Source: Micromonospora coriariae (GTDB lineage Bacteria; Actinomycetota; Actinomycetes; Mycobacteriales; Micromonosporaceae). Taken from it: DNA of 64,000 nucleotides. The stretch's first letter is position 1, and every line of letters starts with the position of its first letter. Location: the NCBI RefSeq assembly GCF_900091455.1, contig NZ_LT607412.1:2418001-2482000 (forward strand). The letters are read 5' to 3'. The notes beneath the pieces are model-generated. The model was given only the letters and a program-made list of their open reading frames with translations, was not told the DNA's origin and searched no databases. Made by a program: the position numbers and the translations under genes. Positions 7,549 through 15,870 of this stretch are shown in pieces.

Positions 7549-8714
7549 GTCCCGACCTGATCCCCTGCGCGGCGGAAGAGCAGCAGCATCAGGCAGCCGG
7601 CGACCAGTCCCCAGAACGCGCCGCCCACACCGATCAGCGTCACCCCGGAGGCGGTCACCACGAAGGTGACCACGGCGGCCTCCCGGGTCCGCGGGTCGGT
7701 CACCGCCGAGGCGAGCGCGGTGGCCAGCGCGCCCAGCAGCGCCAGCCCGGCGACCGCCTCGATGAGGATCGGCGGGGCGACCGCGACCAGCGCGGTGGCG
7801 ACGCCGGCACCGAGCCCGAGCACGGCCAGGCCGACGCCGGCGGTGACCGAGGCGACCCACCGGCGCTCCGGGTCCGGGTGCGCGTCGGGGCCGGCGGCCA
7901 GCGCGGCGGTGATGGCCGCCAGGTTCACCGCGTGCCCGCCGGCCGGGGCGGCCAGCAGGCTGGCCAGACCGGTGGCCCGTAGCGCGGCGCCGAACGGCGG
8001 GCGGTAGCCGTAGCCGACCAGCACCGCCATGCCGGGCACGTTCTGCGCCGCCATGGTGACCAGGAACAGCGGGAGGGCGAGCCCGACCAGCGCGGACGCG
8101 TTCCAGGCCGGCACGGTCAGGGCGACCGACGGGGTCAGCGCGGCACCGGTCAGGCCCGCCGGCGGCCCGGTCAGCGCGATCGCCGCCACCGCCACCAGCA
8201 GCGCGCCGGGCACCGCCCAGCGGCGGGCGTACCGGTGCAGCAGCAGCCAGCCGACCACCACCGGGCCGGCCACCGTGGGCAGCTCGACCAGCGCGCGGAC
8301 CGGCGCTGTGCACAGCGGCAGCAGCACCCCGGCGAGCATCGCGCCGGCCACCGGCTTCGGGATGGCGGCCACCGCCCGACCGAGTGGCGGGAACAGTCCG
8401 GCCGCCACGATCAGCAGGCCGGAGACGAGGAAGGCGCCCACCGCGACCGGCCACCCGCCCGGCGGTGACCCGGTCGCCACCAGCAGTGCCGCGCCCGGCG
8501 TGGACCAGGCGACGCTCATCGGCATCCGGTGTCGCCAGCCGAGCCAGGCGGCGGCCAGCCCGGACGCCACGCAGAGGGCGAGCAGGCCGGAGGCCGCCTG
8601 CGCGTCCGACGCGCCGGCGGCCCGGAGGCCGGCCAGCACGACGGTGAACGAGCTGGCGAAGCCGACCAGGGCGGTCACCACCCCGGCCAGCAGCGGTTGC
8701 GTCCGTCCGGCCAT
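7419..8714 (-). CDS. BenE-family benzoate/proton symporter-like transporter
   Basis: This 431-residue protein has 11-12 hydrophobic segments and BenE-type motifs: ALVGFASSFTVVLAGLRAAGAS near the N-terminus, NVPGMAVLVGYGYRPPF in the middle, and the GGHAVNLAAITAAL loop. The family imports benzoate with protons, but many actinobacterial members have unknown substrates. I used the ATG at 8714. The last 40-odd residues (from GDQVGTHSSAGRSD) are polar and overlap the convergent DUF2171-like gene; homologues usually end near the last helix, so this tail may be a read-on extension. It is divergent from the XRE-cupin regulator. Confidence 0.85.
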   Translation of the reverse strand: MAGRTQPLLAGVVTALVGFASSFTVVLAGLRAAGASDAQAASGLLALCVASGLAAAWLGWRHRMPMSVAWSTPGAALLVATGSPPGGWPVAVGAFLVSGLLIVAAGLFPPLGRAVAAIPKPVAGAMLAGVLLPLCTAPVRALVELPTVAGPVVVGWLLLHRYARRWAVPGALLVAVAAIALTGPPAGLTGAALTPSVALTVPAWNASALVGLALPLFLVTMAAQNVPGMAVLVGYGYRPPFGAALRATGLASLLAAPAGGHAVNLAAITAALAAGPDAHPDPERRWVASVTAGVGLAVLGLGAGVATALVAVAPPILIEAVAGLALLGALATALASAVTDPRTREAAVVTFVVTASGVTLIGVGGAFWGLVAGCLMLLLFRRAGDQVGTHSSAGRSDTPTASRTRPSETAAIRSAGTYTAPASTNSVETFR

Positions 8715-8729
8715 CCCCACCCTCCCGCT

Positions 8730-8745
8730 GTTCCGTTTACGGAAC
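8730..8745. promoter_or_regulatory. Perfect palindromic operator between BenE and XRE-cupin genes
   Basis: The arms are GTTCCGT and ACGGAAC (7 bp) separated by TT. The site sits 16 bp from the transporter start and 25 bp from the regulator start. The placement between divergent genes suggests it is the binding site of the adjacent HTH-cupin protein, controlling both itself and the transporter. Confidence 0.65.
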
Positions 8746-8769
8746 GACAGCGTGTAGCACGATAGCCGG

Positions 8770-9330
8770 GTGCCGCACCGACCACCAGCCCGCCGCCCGG
8801 GCCTCGACGTGGATCCCGCCGTCGTCGGCCGCCGGGTCCGCGCCCTGCGCGAGGAGCGGGGAATCTCGCTGTCCACACTCGCCCGACTCGCCGGCGTCGG
8901 GAAGGCCACCCTCTCCGGCCTGGAGCACGGCACCCGCAACCCGACCCTGGATACGCTCTGGGCGGTCACCGCGCAGCTCGGCGTACCGCTGACCGCCGTG
9001 CTGGCCGAGCCGGCCGCCGCGCCCACCGTGCACGGCGCCGCGGTCAGCGCCACCCTGCTGGAGGTGTTCACCGACGCCGACGCGACCTACGAGCTGTACC
9101 GGATGCGGGTCGCGCCCGGGCCGGGGCAGCTCTCCCCCGCCCACCAGCCGGGGGTCACCGAGCACGTCACCGTCTTCGCCGGAGTGCTGCGCGCCGGCCC
9201 GGCCGACGCGCCGCTGACCGCTCCGGCCGGCTGTCACATCCGCTGGGTCTCCGACGTGCCGCACAGCTACACGGCGGTGGGCGACGAGGAGGTCGCCGCC
9301 AGCCTGCTGCTGCGCTATCCACGCCGCTGA
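8770..9330 (+). CDS. XRE-family regulator with C-terminal cupin
   Basis: This 186-residue protein has an N-terminal HTH_3 domain (about residues 18-75): RVRALREERGISLSTLARLAGVGKATLSGLEHGTRNPTLDTLWAVTAQLG. A cupin beta-barrel (about 100-182) follows, containing EHVTVFAGVLRAGP and PHSYTAV. Such proteins sense a small molecule in the cupin and regulate neighbouring transport or catabolic genes. The start is GTG at 8770. It is divergent from the BenE-type transporter, with a palindromic operator between them. Confidence 0.9.
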   Translation: MPHRPPARRPGLDVDPAVVGRRVRALREERGISLSTLARLAGVGKATLSGLEHGTRNPTLDTLWAVTAQLGVPLTAVLAEPAAAPTVHGAAVSATLLEVFTDADATYELYRMRVAPGPGQLSPAHQPGVTEHVTVFAGVLRAGPADAPLTAPAGCHIRWVSDVPHSYTAVGDEEVAASLLLRYPRR

Positions 9331-9409
9331 GCCACGGCCGGCATCATTTCTCGGCCCTTCGGGTAGTGCGTAGAGACGAAGACGGGGTGTTCTTGGCAAG
9401 CTTGACCCC

Positions 9410-10129
9410 ATGACGCTGATCCTCCGCTCGGTCATCCTCAACGACATCGGCCTGATCCGGACCAACAACGAGGACTCCGCCCTCGCCGGTGACCGCCTGA
9501 TCGCAGTCGCCGACGGCATGGGCGGGCTGCCCGCGGGCGAGGTGGCGAGCGAGATCGTGATCCGGATCCTGGACGAGCTGGCCCCGCCCACCGACCCCGA
9601 CGGGGCCGCCGACGCCCTGCGGGCCGTGGTCAGCACCGCCAACCAGCGCATCCACGCCGCCATCACCGTCGACCCGACCCGCGAGGGGATGGGCACCACG
9701 CTCACCGCGGCGCTGCTGGCCGGCGAGACGCTGGTGCTGGCCCAGGTCGGCGACTCCCGCTGCTACCTGCTGCGCGACGGGGAGCTGACCCAGCTCACCC
9801 GGGACGACACCTTCGTCCAGTCGCTGGTCGACCAGGGCACGCTCTCCCCCGAGCAGGCCCGGCACCACCCGCAGCGGTCCCTGGTGACCCGGGCCGTGCA
9901 GGGCGCCGACACCCCACCGGCGGTCGGCGTGCTCACCGTGGTCCCGGGCGACCGGCTGCTGCTGTGCAGCGACGGGCTCTCCGACTACGTCGAGGACGAG
10001 GCCATCAGCGCGGCACTGGGCATGTACACCGACCGCCAGCAGTGCGGCGAGCAGTTGGTGAAGCTCGCCCACCACGCCGGTGCACCGGACAACGTCACAG
10101 TCGTCGTCTCCGACGTCGTCGCCCGCTGA
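9410..10129 (+). CDS. PP2C-family serine/threonine protein phosphatase
   Basis: This 239-residue protein has the full set of PP2C metal and active-site motifs: RTNNEDS near residue 17, ADGMGGLPAGE near 34, GTTLTAALL, VGDSRCYLLRDGELTQLT, LLLCSDGLSDYV near 190 and DNVTVVVSD near the end. It is a minimal catalytic domain like Stp1/PstP without a membrane anchor, so it is cytoplasmic. It usually reverses Hanks-type kinase phosphorylation, but no such kinase is adjacent. The gene stands alone between the XRE-cupin gene and the PadR operon. Confidence 0.92.
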   Translation: MTLILRSVILNDIGLIRTNNEDSALAGDRLIAVADGMGGLPAGEVASEIVIRILDELAPPTDPDGAADALRAVVSTANQRIHAAITVDPTREGMGTTLTAALLAGETLVLAQVGDSRCYLLRDGELTQLTRDDTFVQSLVDQGTLSPEQARHHPQRSLVTRAVQGADTPPAVGVLTVVPGDRLLLCSDGLSDYVEDEAISAALGMYTDRQQCGEQLVKLAHHAGAPDNVTVVVSDVVAR

Positions 10130-10195
10130 CCTCGCCCGGCCTGCTCGGCGGTCCGTGGGACCGGCCGGGTCGGGTTCCGCCGACCCGGTAGGTAG

Positions 10196-10224
10196 TTGTG
10201 CCATCTAGGTTGCGCCGCTAGTGT
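10196..10224 (+). promoter_or_regulatory. Promoter of the padR-ABC operon
   Basis: TTGTGC (10196-10201) and TAGTGT (10219-10224) are separated by exactly 17 bp. Transcription would begin about 10231-10232, at the GTG of the PadR gene, which implies a leaderless message. The TAGGTAG and CTAGG repeats around the -35 region are candidates for PadR binding. Confidence 0.55.
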
Positions 10225-10231
10225 CCGGCGG

Positions 10232-10570
10232 GTGGATTCCGACAGGCGCGGGCAGTGGCTGCGGGGGGTGCTCGACATCTGCGTCCTGGCCCTGCTGGCC
10301 GAGCGCGAGTCCTACGGCTACCAGCTCGCCCAGGCGCTCGACGCGGCGGGCATCGGGCCGATCCAGGGCGGCACGCTCTACCCCGTGCTGCTCCGCCTGC
10401 AGAAGACCGGCATGGTAACCGCGCAGTGGCGGGAGGGAGCCGCCGGGCCGGCCCGCAAGTACTACCGGCTCACCGACGGCGGACACGCGGCACTCCGCGA
10501 GGGCGGCAACGCCTGGTTCACCTTCGTCGGGCCGGTGAACGACATCGTCACGAAGGGGGTCGCCCGGTGA
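10232..10570 (+). CDS. PadR-family transcriptional regulator
   Basis: This 112-residue protein is a PadR winged helix. It has RGVLDICVLALLAERESYGYQLAQALDAAG, then GTLYPVLLRLQKTGMVTAQW and KYYRLTDGGHAALRE. The GTG at 10232 was chosen because the upstream in-frame codons have no family match and the promoter places the 5' end at this codon. Its TGA overlaps the GTG of the ABC ATPase gene. It probably represses the efflux operon it heads until a substrate binds. Confidence 0.88.
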   Translation: MDSDRRGQWLRGVLDICVLALLAERESYGYQLAQALDAAGIGPIQGGTLYPVLLRLQKTGMVTAQWREGAAGPARKYYRLTDGGHAALREGGNAWFTFVGPVNDIVTKGVAR

Positions 10571-11412
10571 ACGCCGACGACTGGCTGCGGACGCTCGCGG
10601 CCGAGCTGCACCAACGCCGGGTCGCGGCGGACGCGGCCCGGCACGTGGTCGCCGAGGCCGCCACGCACCTGCGCGAGGGGGGCGGCGACCCCTGGGTCGT
10701 CTTCGGTCCACCCCAGCAGTACGCGGGCGCGATCGTGGAGAGCATCGGCACCGCGCCCGGACCGCGCCCCGGGCCGGTCCGGCTGCACGCCCAGGGCATC
10801 ACCAAGCGGTACGGGCGACGGACGGTGCTGCACGACGCGACGCTGACCGTCCGGGCCGGACAGATCGCCGCCGTCATCGGCGCGAACGGCTGCGGCAAGA
10901 GCACCCTCCTGCGGATCTGCGCCGGGCTGATGTCACCCGACGCCGGTGACGTGACCGTCTCCGGGCGGCTCGGCTACTGCCCGCAGTCCGGCGGCACCGC
11001 CGACTTCCTGCTCGCCGACGAGCACTTCGTGCTGGTCGGAGCCGGTCAGGGCGTGGCCCGGGGGCCGGCCCGCCGCGCCGGTCGCGCGGCGGCCCGACAG
11101 CTCGGCTGGGAGGCCGACGGGGACGCACAGGCCCGGCACCTCTCCGGCGGCACCCGACAGAAGCTCAACCTGACCATGTCCACGCTCAGCGAACCGGACT
11201 TGCTGCTGCTCGACGAGCCGTACCAGGGCTTCGACCAGGGCACCTATGTCAACTTCTGGGACCAGCTCAGCCGCCTGCGGGACGCCGGCACGGCGATCGT
11301 CGTGGTGACCCACCTGCTCAACCAGCTCGACCGGGTGGACACCGTGCTCGACCTGACCCCGGCACGGCAGACCGGTCACCGCGCGCCCGCCGTCCAGGGA
11401 GGCCACCCGTGA
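10567..11412 (+). CDS. ABC transporter ATP-binding protein with N-terminal helical extension
   Basis: This 281-residue protein has an N-terminal 70-residue helical region (NADDWLRTLAAELHQRRVAADAARHVV) of the kind seen in PadR-partner membrane proteins. An ABC ATPase follows, with Walker A GANGCGKSTLL, signature LSGGTRQKLNL, Walker B LLLLDEPYQGFD and an H-loop THLL. The GTG start overlaps the padR stop by 3 bases, and its own TGA overlaps the permease GTG. It powers the following ABC-2 permease; the exported substrate is unknown. The fusion of a short regulatory-looking N-terminal stretch to the ATPase is unusual. Confidence 0.88.
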   Translation: MNADDWLRTLAAELHQRRVAADAARHVVAEAATHLREGGGDPWVVFGPPQQYAGAIVESIGTAPGPRPGPVRLHAQGITKRYGRRTVLHDATLTVRAGQIAAVIGANGCGKSTLLRICAGLMSPDAGDVTVSGRLGYCPQSGGTADFLLADEHFVLVGAGQGVARGPARRAGRAAARQLGWEADGDAQARHLSGGTRQKLNLTMSTLSEPDLLLLDEPYQGFDQGTYVNFWDQLSRLRDAGTAIVVVTHLLNQLDRVDTVLDLTPARQTGHRAPAVQGGHP

Positions 11413-12101
11413 ACCGGCTCGTCACCGTCGCCGAGATGACCCTGCGGGAGCTGCTGCGGCGTCGGGGCGTACTCCTGCTGTTGTTGTTGATGCCGTTGAC
11501 CTTCTACCTGATCCGGCGGGACGCCTACCTCGGGCAGTCGGTCCGCTCGCTGCTGCTCGGCGTGGGCTGGGCGGTGAGCACAGCGGCGCTCTTCGCCACC
11601 ACCGCGGCCCGCGAGCTGGAGCCGAGGCTGCGGCTGGCGGGCTACCGCCCGCACCACCTCTACCTCGGTCGGATGCTCGGCCTGTGGGTGGTGGGGCTGG
11701 TCCTCTCCGTACCGTTCTTCCTGCTCCCCATGGTCGACGGCGCGGACCTGCGGTACGGCGGCCTGGCCGCCGCGCTGCTCTGCTCCGTCGGGGTGGCGGC
11801 GCCGTTCGGGATGCTGATCGGTGCGCTGCTGCCCCGCGAGCTGGAGGGGACGCTGCTGCTGCTCACCGTGGTGACGGTGCAGATGCTGATCGACCCGGCC
11901 GGTTCGGGGGCGAAGCTGACGCCGTTCTGGTCGAGCCGGGAGATCGCCACCTGGGCGGTGGACCACACCGACCAGGGTTACCTCGCCCGGGGGGCGCTGC
12001 ACGGCCTCGTCGTCACCGCCCTGCTGGCCCTCGGCGTGGCCGCCGTGGCCAGCGTCCGACTGCGCCGCCGCCGACACCTGCGGCACCTGCCCGTCGGCTG
12101 A
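11409..12101 (+). CDS. ABC-2 type transporter permease
   Basis: This 230-residue membrane protein has about six hydrophobic segments, including LLRRRGVLLLLLLMPLTFYLI, LGLWVVGLVLSVPFFLLPMV, ALLCSVGVAAPFGMLIGALL and GLVVTALLALGVAAVASV. The topology and size fit an ABC-2 permease. It is translationally coupled to the ATPase by a 4-bp overlap (GTGA). The two probably form an exporter under PadR control. Confidence 0.87.
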   Translation: MNRLVTVAEMTLRELLRRRGVLLLLLLMPLTFYLIRRDAYLGQSVRSLLLGVGWAVSTAALFATTAARELEPRLRLAGYRPHHLYLGRMLGLWVVGLVLSVPFFLLPMVDGADLRYGGLAAALLCSVGVAAPFGMLIGALLPRELEGTLLLLTVVTVQMLIDPAGSGAKLTPFWSSREIATWAVDHTDQGYLARGALHGLVVTALLALGVAAVASVRLRRRRHLRHLPVG

Positions 12102-12169
12102 CCGGTGCCGGCGCCGCGGATCCCGCCAATCCGGTTGCCCGGACCCGCACGGCAGGTTGAGATGAGCGG

Positions 12170-13360
12170 ATGACCATCCGCCGGGTGACCGCCGACGACC
12201 GTCTCACCACCAGCTTCCCGCTGGCCGCGTACGCCTTCGAGTCGTCGCCGCTCGGTGCCGCCCGGATCGACGCGTTCCGCGACTACCTGCCCTACCAGGA
12301 GGGCAACCGGACGCTGATCGCAGAGGAGAACGGCGAGACGCTGGCCGCCGTCACGGCCATCCCGATGCGGCAGAACCTGCGCGGGGTGGTGCTGCCGATG
12401 GCCGGCGTCGCCGGGGTGGCCACCCATCCACTGGCCCGCCGCCAGGGGCACGTCCGGACGCTGCTGCACGAGCTCCTCGACGAGATGCGCGACGAGGGGC
12501 ACGCGCTCAGCGCCCTCTACCCGTTCCGGCCCAGCTTCTACGCCCGGTTCGGCTACGTCGGGTTGCCCAAGCCGCGCAGAGCCACCTTCACCCCGGCCAA
12601 CCTGGGGTCGCTGCTCCGCGTGGACCTGCCCGGCGAGGTGGGCTGGGAGCGCATCGCCACCGGCTATCCGGCGTGGCGCGGGTTCACCGAGCGCTGCCTC
12701 CACCAGCGGCACGGATTCTCGATCTTCCCGGACTACCGGGCCGTCGGGCTGCGCGACCGGGACGAGTACTGGCTGCTCACCGCCCGGGTGGCCGGCGAGG
12801 TCACCGGCGCGGTGACCTACCGGATCGACGAGCACGGCGGCACGCTGCACGGTAACGAACTGCTGGTCACCGACCCGCTCGCGCGGACGCTGCTGTTGCA
12901 GTTCTTCTCCCGGCACGTCGACCAGGTCGAGCGGATCACCGTCCAGGTCCCGCCGGACGAGTTGCCGGAGCTGTGGTTGACCGACCTGGACGTGCACGTC
13001 GAGGCGCGAACGGTCGTGCCGAGTTCGTCCGCCCCGATGGCCCGGGTGCTGTCGCTGGACGCGTTGCGCGGGCTGCCCGCCGGGCCCGGCCGGGTACGGA
13101 TCGAGCTGACCGGTGACCGGTGGCTGGCCGGCACCCACCTGCTGGACGGCACGACCGGTGCGCTGGAGTTGGTCGCCGACAGCGCCGGCAGCGCGCCGAC
13201 CGCCACGCTCACCGCCGGCGGGCTCTCCGCCCTGGCGTACGGGGTGCTGGATCCGGCCGAGCTGCCGTTGCGGGGGCTGGGCGAGGTGCCGGCGGATGCC
13301 GCCGCGGAGCTGCGGAGCATATTCCCGCGCGGGGTGCCGTACCTCTTCGCCGACTTCTGA
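12170..13360 (+). CDS. Eis-type GNAT N-acetyltransferase
   Basis: This 396-residue protein has the three-part Eis architecture. An N-terminal GNAT domain (about residues 1-130) contains the acetyl-CoA loop VATHPLARRQGHVRTLL. A second GNAT-like domain covers about 140-290, and a C-terminal sterol-carrier-like domain (about 300-396) ends in a hydrophobic carboxyl terminus (FADF); the terminal carboxylate is part of the active site in Mycobacterium Eis. Eis proteins acetylate aminoglycosides and other amines. Whether this one gives resistance is not readable from sequence. The ATG at 12170 begins MTIRRVTADDRL. Confidence 0.88.
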   Translation: MTIRRVTADDRLTTSFPLAAYAFESSPLGAARIDAFRDYLPYQEGNRTLIAEENGETLAAVTAIPMRQNLRGVVLPMAGVAGVATHPLARRQGHVRTLLHELLDEMRDEGHALSALYPFRPSFYARFGYVGLPKPRRATFTPANLGSLLRVDLPGEVGWERIATGYPAWRGFTERCLHQRHGFSIFPDYRAVGLRDRDEYWLLTARVAGEVTGAVTYRIDEHGGTLHGNELLVTDPLARTLLLQFFSRHVDQVERITVQVPPDELPELWLTDLDVHVEARTVVPSSSAPMARVLSLDALRGLPAGPGRVRIELTGDRWLAGTHLLDGTTGALELVADSAGSAPTATLTAGGLSALAYGVLDPAELPLRGLGEVPADAAAELRSIFPRGVPYLFADF

Positions 13361-13440
13361 TCGCTCACCCAGTCTTAGCCACGGGTTAAACCCGCATGGC
13401 GGATTCGCTCCCGCGCCGTCGCGGCTCCTAGCATCACGGG

Positions 13441-14652
13441 GTGCGCATGACGTCGCTTGTCGCCCTGCTCGTCCTCGGTGTCGCCACCGCGACCCTGCCC
13501 GCCTGCGCGTCCGACGACCCGGCTCCGGCCGCCGCGCAGCCCAGCCCGACGGCCGAGCCGGACGCGCTGGCCACCGGCGAGCAGGGTGGCGTCGCCCCGG
13601 CGGCCCGGGACGGCCTCGGTGGCCCCGGGGCCAGCCCGAGCCCGAAGCCGGCCGGCAAGGCGCTAGCGGCCGGCAACCCGAAGGGCAGCGCCACCGTGCC
13701 CGCCGAGGCGCGGGCGGTGGACACCTCGAAGCCGACCCGGACCATCGGCACCGGCACCCCGGCGAGCTGCACCTCCACGGCGGTGGTGAAGGCCGTCGCC
13801 GCCGGCGGCATCATCACGTTCAACTGCGGGCCGGCCCCGGTGACGATCAAGATGGCGGCCACCGCGAAGGTCCGCAACGCCAACGGGCCGAAGGTGGTGC
13901 TGGACGGCGGCGGCAGGGTGACGCTGAGCGGCCAGGGGAAGCGCCGCATCCTCTACATGAACACCTGCGACGAGGCGCAGGGCTGGACCACCTCGCACTG
14001 CCAGAACCAGGACCACCCGCAGCTGACCGTGCAGAACCTGACCTTCGCCGACGGCAACTCGACCGGGGACAAGGTCGAGGGCGGCGGCGGTGGGGCGATC
14101 TTCGTACGCGGCGGGCGGTTCAAGGTGGTCAACTCGCGGTTCGTCCGCAACCGCTGCGACCGGACCGGCCCGGACCTGGGCGGCGCGGCGATCCGGGTGC
14201 TGAGCCAGTACGAGAACAAGCCGGTGTACGTGGTGGACAGCACCTTCGGCGGCGCCGCCGGCCAGGGCGGCGTCTGCTCCAACGGGGGCGCGCTGAGCAG
14301 CATCGGCGTCTCCTGGGTGGTGCTGAACAGCGTGCTCAGCCACAACGAGGCGATCGGCAGCGGCGCCAACCCGGCCAAGTCCGGCACGCCCGGCGGCGGC
14401 AGCGGCGGCGCCATCTACTGCGACGGCAACGAGTTCACCGTGCGGATCGCCGGGACCATCATCGAGAACAACAGGGCCAACGAGGGCGGCGGCGCGATCT
14501 TCTTCGTCAGCAACAACCGCACCGGCACCATGACGATCGAGAAGTCCACCCTGCGCCGCAATCCGAGCGGCAAGTTCGAGACCCGGGGCTTCCCCGGCAT
14601 CTTCTTCCTCGGCGCCCGCAACCCCACCGTGAGCGGCTCGAAACTGAGCTGA
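13441..14652 (+). CDS. Secreted beta-helix lipoprotein, polysaccharide-lyase-like
   Basis: This 403-residue protein starts with a lipoprotein signal (LVLGVATATLPACAS, lipid Cys about residue 22). A Pro/Ala/Gly-rich linker to about residue 100 follows. The remainder (about 110-400) has the short Asn/Gly-rich repeats of a right-handed parallel beta-helix, for example LTVQNLTFADGNS, RFKVVNSRFVRNRC and IIENNRANEGGGAIFF. Such folds cut or bind acidic polysaccharides, but no catalytic set can be assigned. The start is GTG at 13441. It is transcribed alone, convergent with the epimerase gene 12 bases away. Confidence 0.8.
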   Translation: MRMTSLVALLVLGVATATLPACASDDPAPAAAQPSPTAEPDALATGEQGGVAPAARDGLGGPGASPSPKPAGKALAAGNPKGSATVPAEARAVDTSKPTRTIGTGTPASCTSTAVVKAVAAGGIITFNCGPAPVTIKMAATAKVRNANGPKVVLDGGGRVTLSGQGKRRILYMNTCDEAQGWTTSHCQNQDHPQLTVQNLTFADGNSTGDKVEGGGGGAIFVRGGRFKVVNSRFVRNRCDRTGPDLGGAAIRVLSQYENKPVYVVDSTFGGAAGQGGVCSNGGALSSIGVSWVVLNSVLSHNEAIGSGANPAKSGTPGGGSGGAIYCDGNEFTVRIAGTIIENNRANEGGGAIFFVSNNRTGTMTIEKSTLRRNPSGKFETRGFPGIFFLGARNPTVSGSKLS

Positions 14653-14664
14653 CCAGGGCGTACC

Positions 14665-15747
14665 TCAGTAGGGGTTGCCCTGGCCGGCGGCGCGGGCGCG
14701 GAGCAGGCCGCCCGGCCGGCCGGGCAGGTTCGACGCGCCGGACAGCGGCGGGCTGGTGGTGTGGTCGCCGCCGGCCATCCCGGCGAAGAGTTCCCTGAGC
14801 GCGGTGAGTGAACTGATCTTGGGCTGCCAGCCCAGCTCGGTCTCCGCCCGCTCGCTGGACATCAGCGGCGCGTTCAGGCCCAGCTCGACCCAGCCCGCGT
14901 CGACCGGTTGCAGCCGCGCCCGCCAGGTGAGCGCCGCCGCTACCCGCAGCACCGGCGCGGCGACGGGCACCGTCCAGCCGTGGAAGTGCCGGGCCACCAG
15001 CTCCGGGGTGAGCACCGGGTCCGCGGCGACGTTGAACGCGCCGCGCGCGTCACCCAGCACCGCCCGGGCGTACGCGTCGGCCACGTCGTCGGCGTGCACC
15101 GCCTGCATCCGCAGCCGGCGGTTGGTGGGCACCAGCGGGATCCGGCCGAAGCGCAGCAGCCGCACCGGCGCCAGCGGGCCGAGAAAATAGCGGGTGATCT
15201 CCACGCCGGCGTCCCGCTGGAAGATCAGCCCGGGTCGCAGCCGAACCACCCGGAGCGCCGGGTGGTCCCCCTCGATCCCGTCCAGCAGCGCCTCCACCTC
15301 GGCCTTGTGCTCGCTGTACGACGAACCGGGCACCCCGGTCGCCGGCCAGCGCTCGCTCACCGGATGGTCCTTCGGGCCGGGCGCGTACGTGCCCACCGAG
15401 GAGGCGTACACCAGCGCCGGCACGCCCACCCGGACCAGCGCGTCGAACACCGCCCGGCTGCCGTCGACGTTGGTGCGGCGCAGCACCCGCTGGTCGTGAC
15501 TGGGCTGAATCTGCCAGGCCAGGTGCACCACCGCGTCCGCGCCGGCGAACACCTCGGCGAGCTGCCCGACCGCTCCCGGCGCGCCGATGTCGCAGGAGTG
15601 CCACTCCACCTGGTCGTACGGCTCGCCAGCCTCCGGCCCGGGCAGCCGCCGAGCCACCCCGACCAACTCCACGCCCCGTTCCCGGCGCAGCCGCCGCAGC
15701 AGCGCCGTTCCGACGTTGCCGCTCGCCCCCACCACCACGATCCGCAT
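14665..15747 (-). CDS. NAD-dependent epimerase/dehydratase (extended SDR)
   Basis: This 360-residue protein begins MRIVVVGASGNVGTALLRRL, a Rossmann GxxGxxG nucleotide site. It has the SDR active-site pair in SYSEHKAEVEALL (Tyr and Lys) and a Ser in VYASSVGTYAPG. The substrate part (about residues 180-320) resembles actinobacterial sugar-epimerase-like proteins. The exact substrate is unknown. I used the ATG at 15747; the longer frame has no ribosome binding site. The last 35 residues are Pro/Gly-rich and probably disordered. Confidence 0.85.
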   Translation of the reverse strand: MRIVVVGASGNVGTALLRRLRRERGVELVGVARRLPGPEAGEPYDQVEWHSCDIGAPGAVGQLAEVFAGADAVVHLAWQIQPSHDQRVLRRTNVDGSRAVFDALVRVGVPALVYASSVGTYAPGPKDHPVSERWPATGVPGSSYSEHKAEVEALLDGIEGDHPALRVVRLRPGLIFQRDAGVEITRYFLGPLAPVRLLRFGRIPLVPTNRRLRMQAVHADDVADAYARAVLGDARGAFNVAADPVLTPELVARHFHGWTVPVAAPVLRVAAALTWRARLQPVDAGWVELGLNAPLMSSERAETELGWQPKISSLTALRELFAGMAGGDHTTSPPLSGASNLPGRPGGLLRARAAGQGNPY

Positions 15748-15799
15748 GTCCGACCCCGTACCCGTCCAGCAGCCCGTCAACCGCCGCCCCGGCCGACCT

Positions 15800-15870
15800 C
15801 CTTGATCGACTCGACATCCTGAAAGTCGGGGCGTCTCGCGCCGGCTTCTCGAGGATCGAGTCGATCAAGG
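15800..15870. repeat. Intergenic inverted repeat with CTTGATCGACTC arms
   Basis: The left arm (15800-15820) and right arm (15852-15870) are inverted copies differing only by a 2-base insertion. The arms share CCTTGATCGACTCGA and AGGAT, with a 31-bp loop containing AAAGTCGGGGCG. It looks like a REP-type mobile palindrome and also contains the stop codon of the next gene (15865-15867). The link to a repeat family dispersed in Micromonospora is from memory and needs a genome count. Confidence 0.7.
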
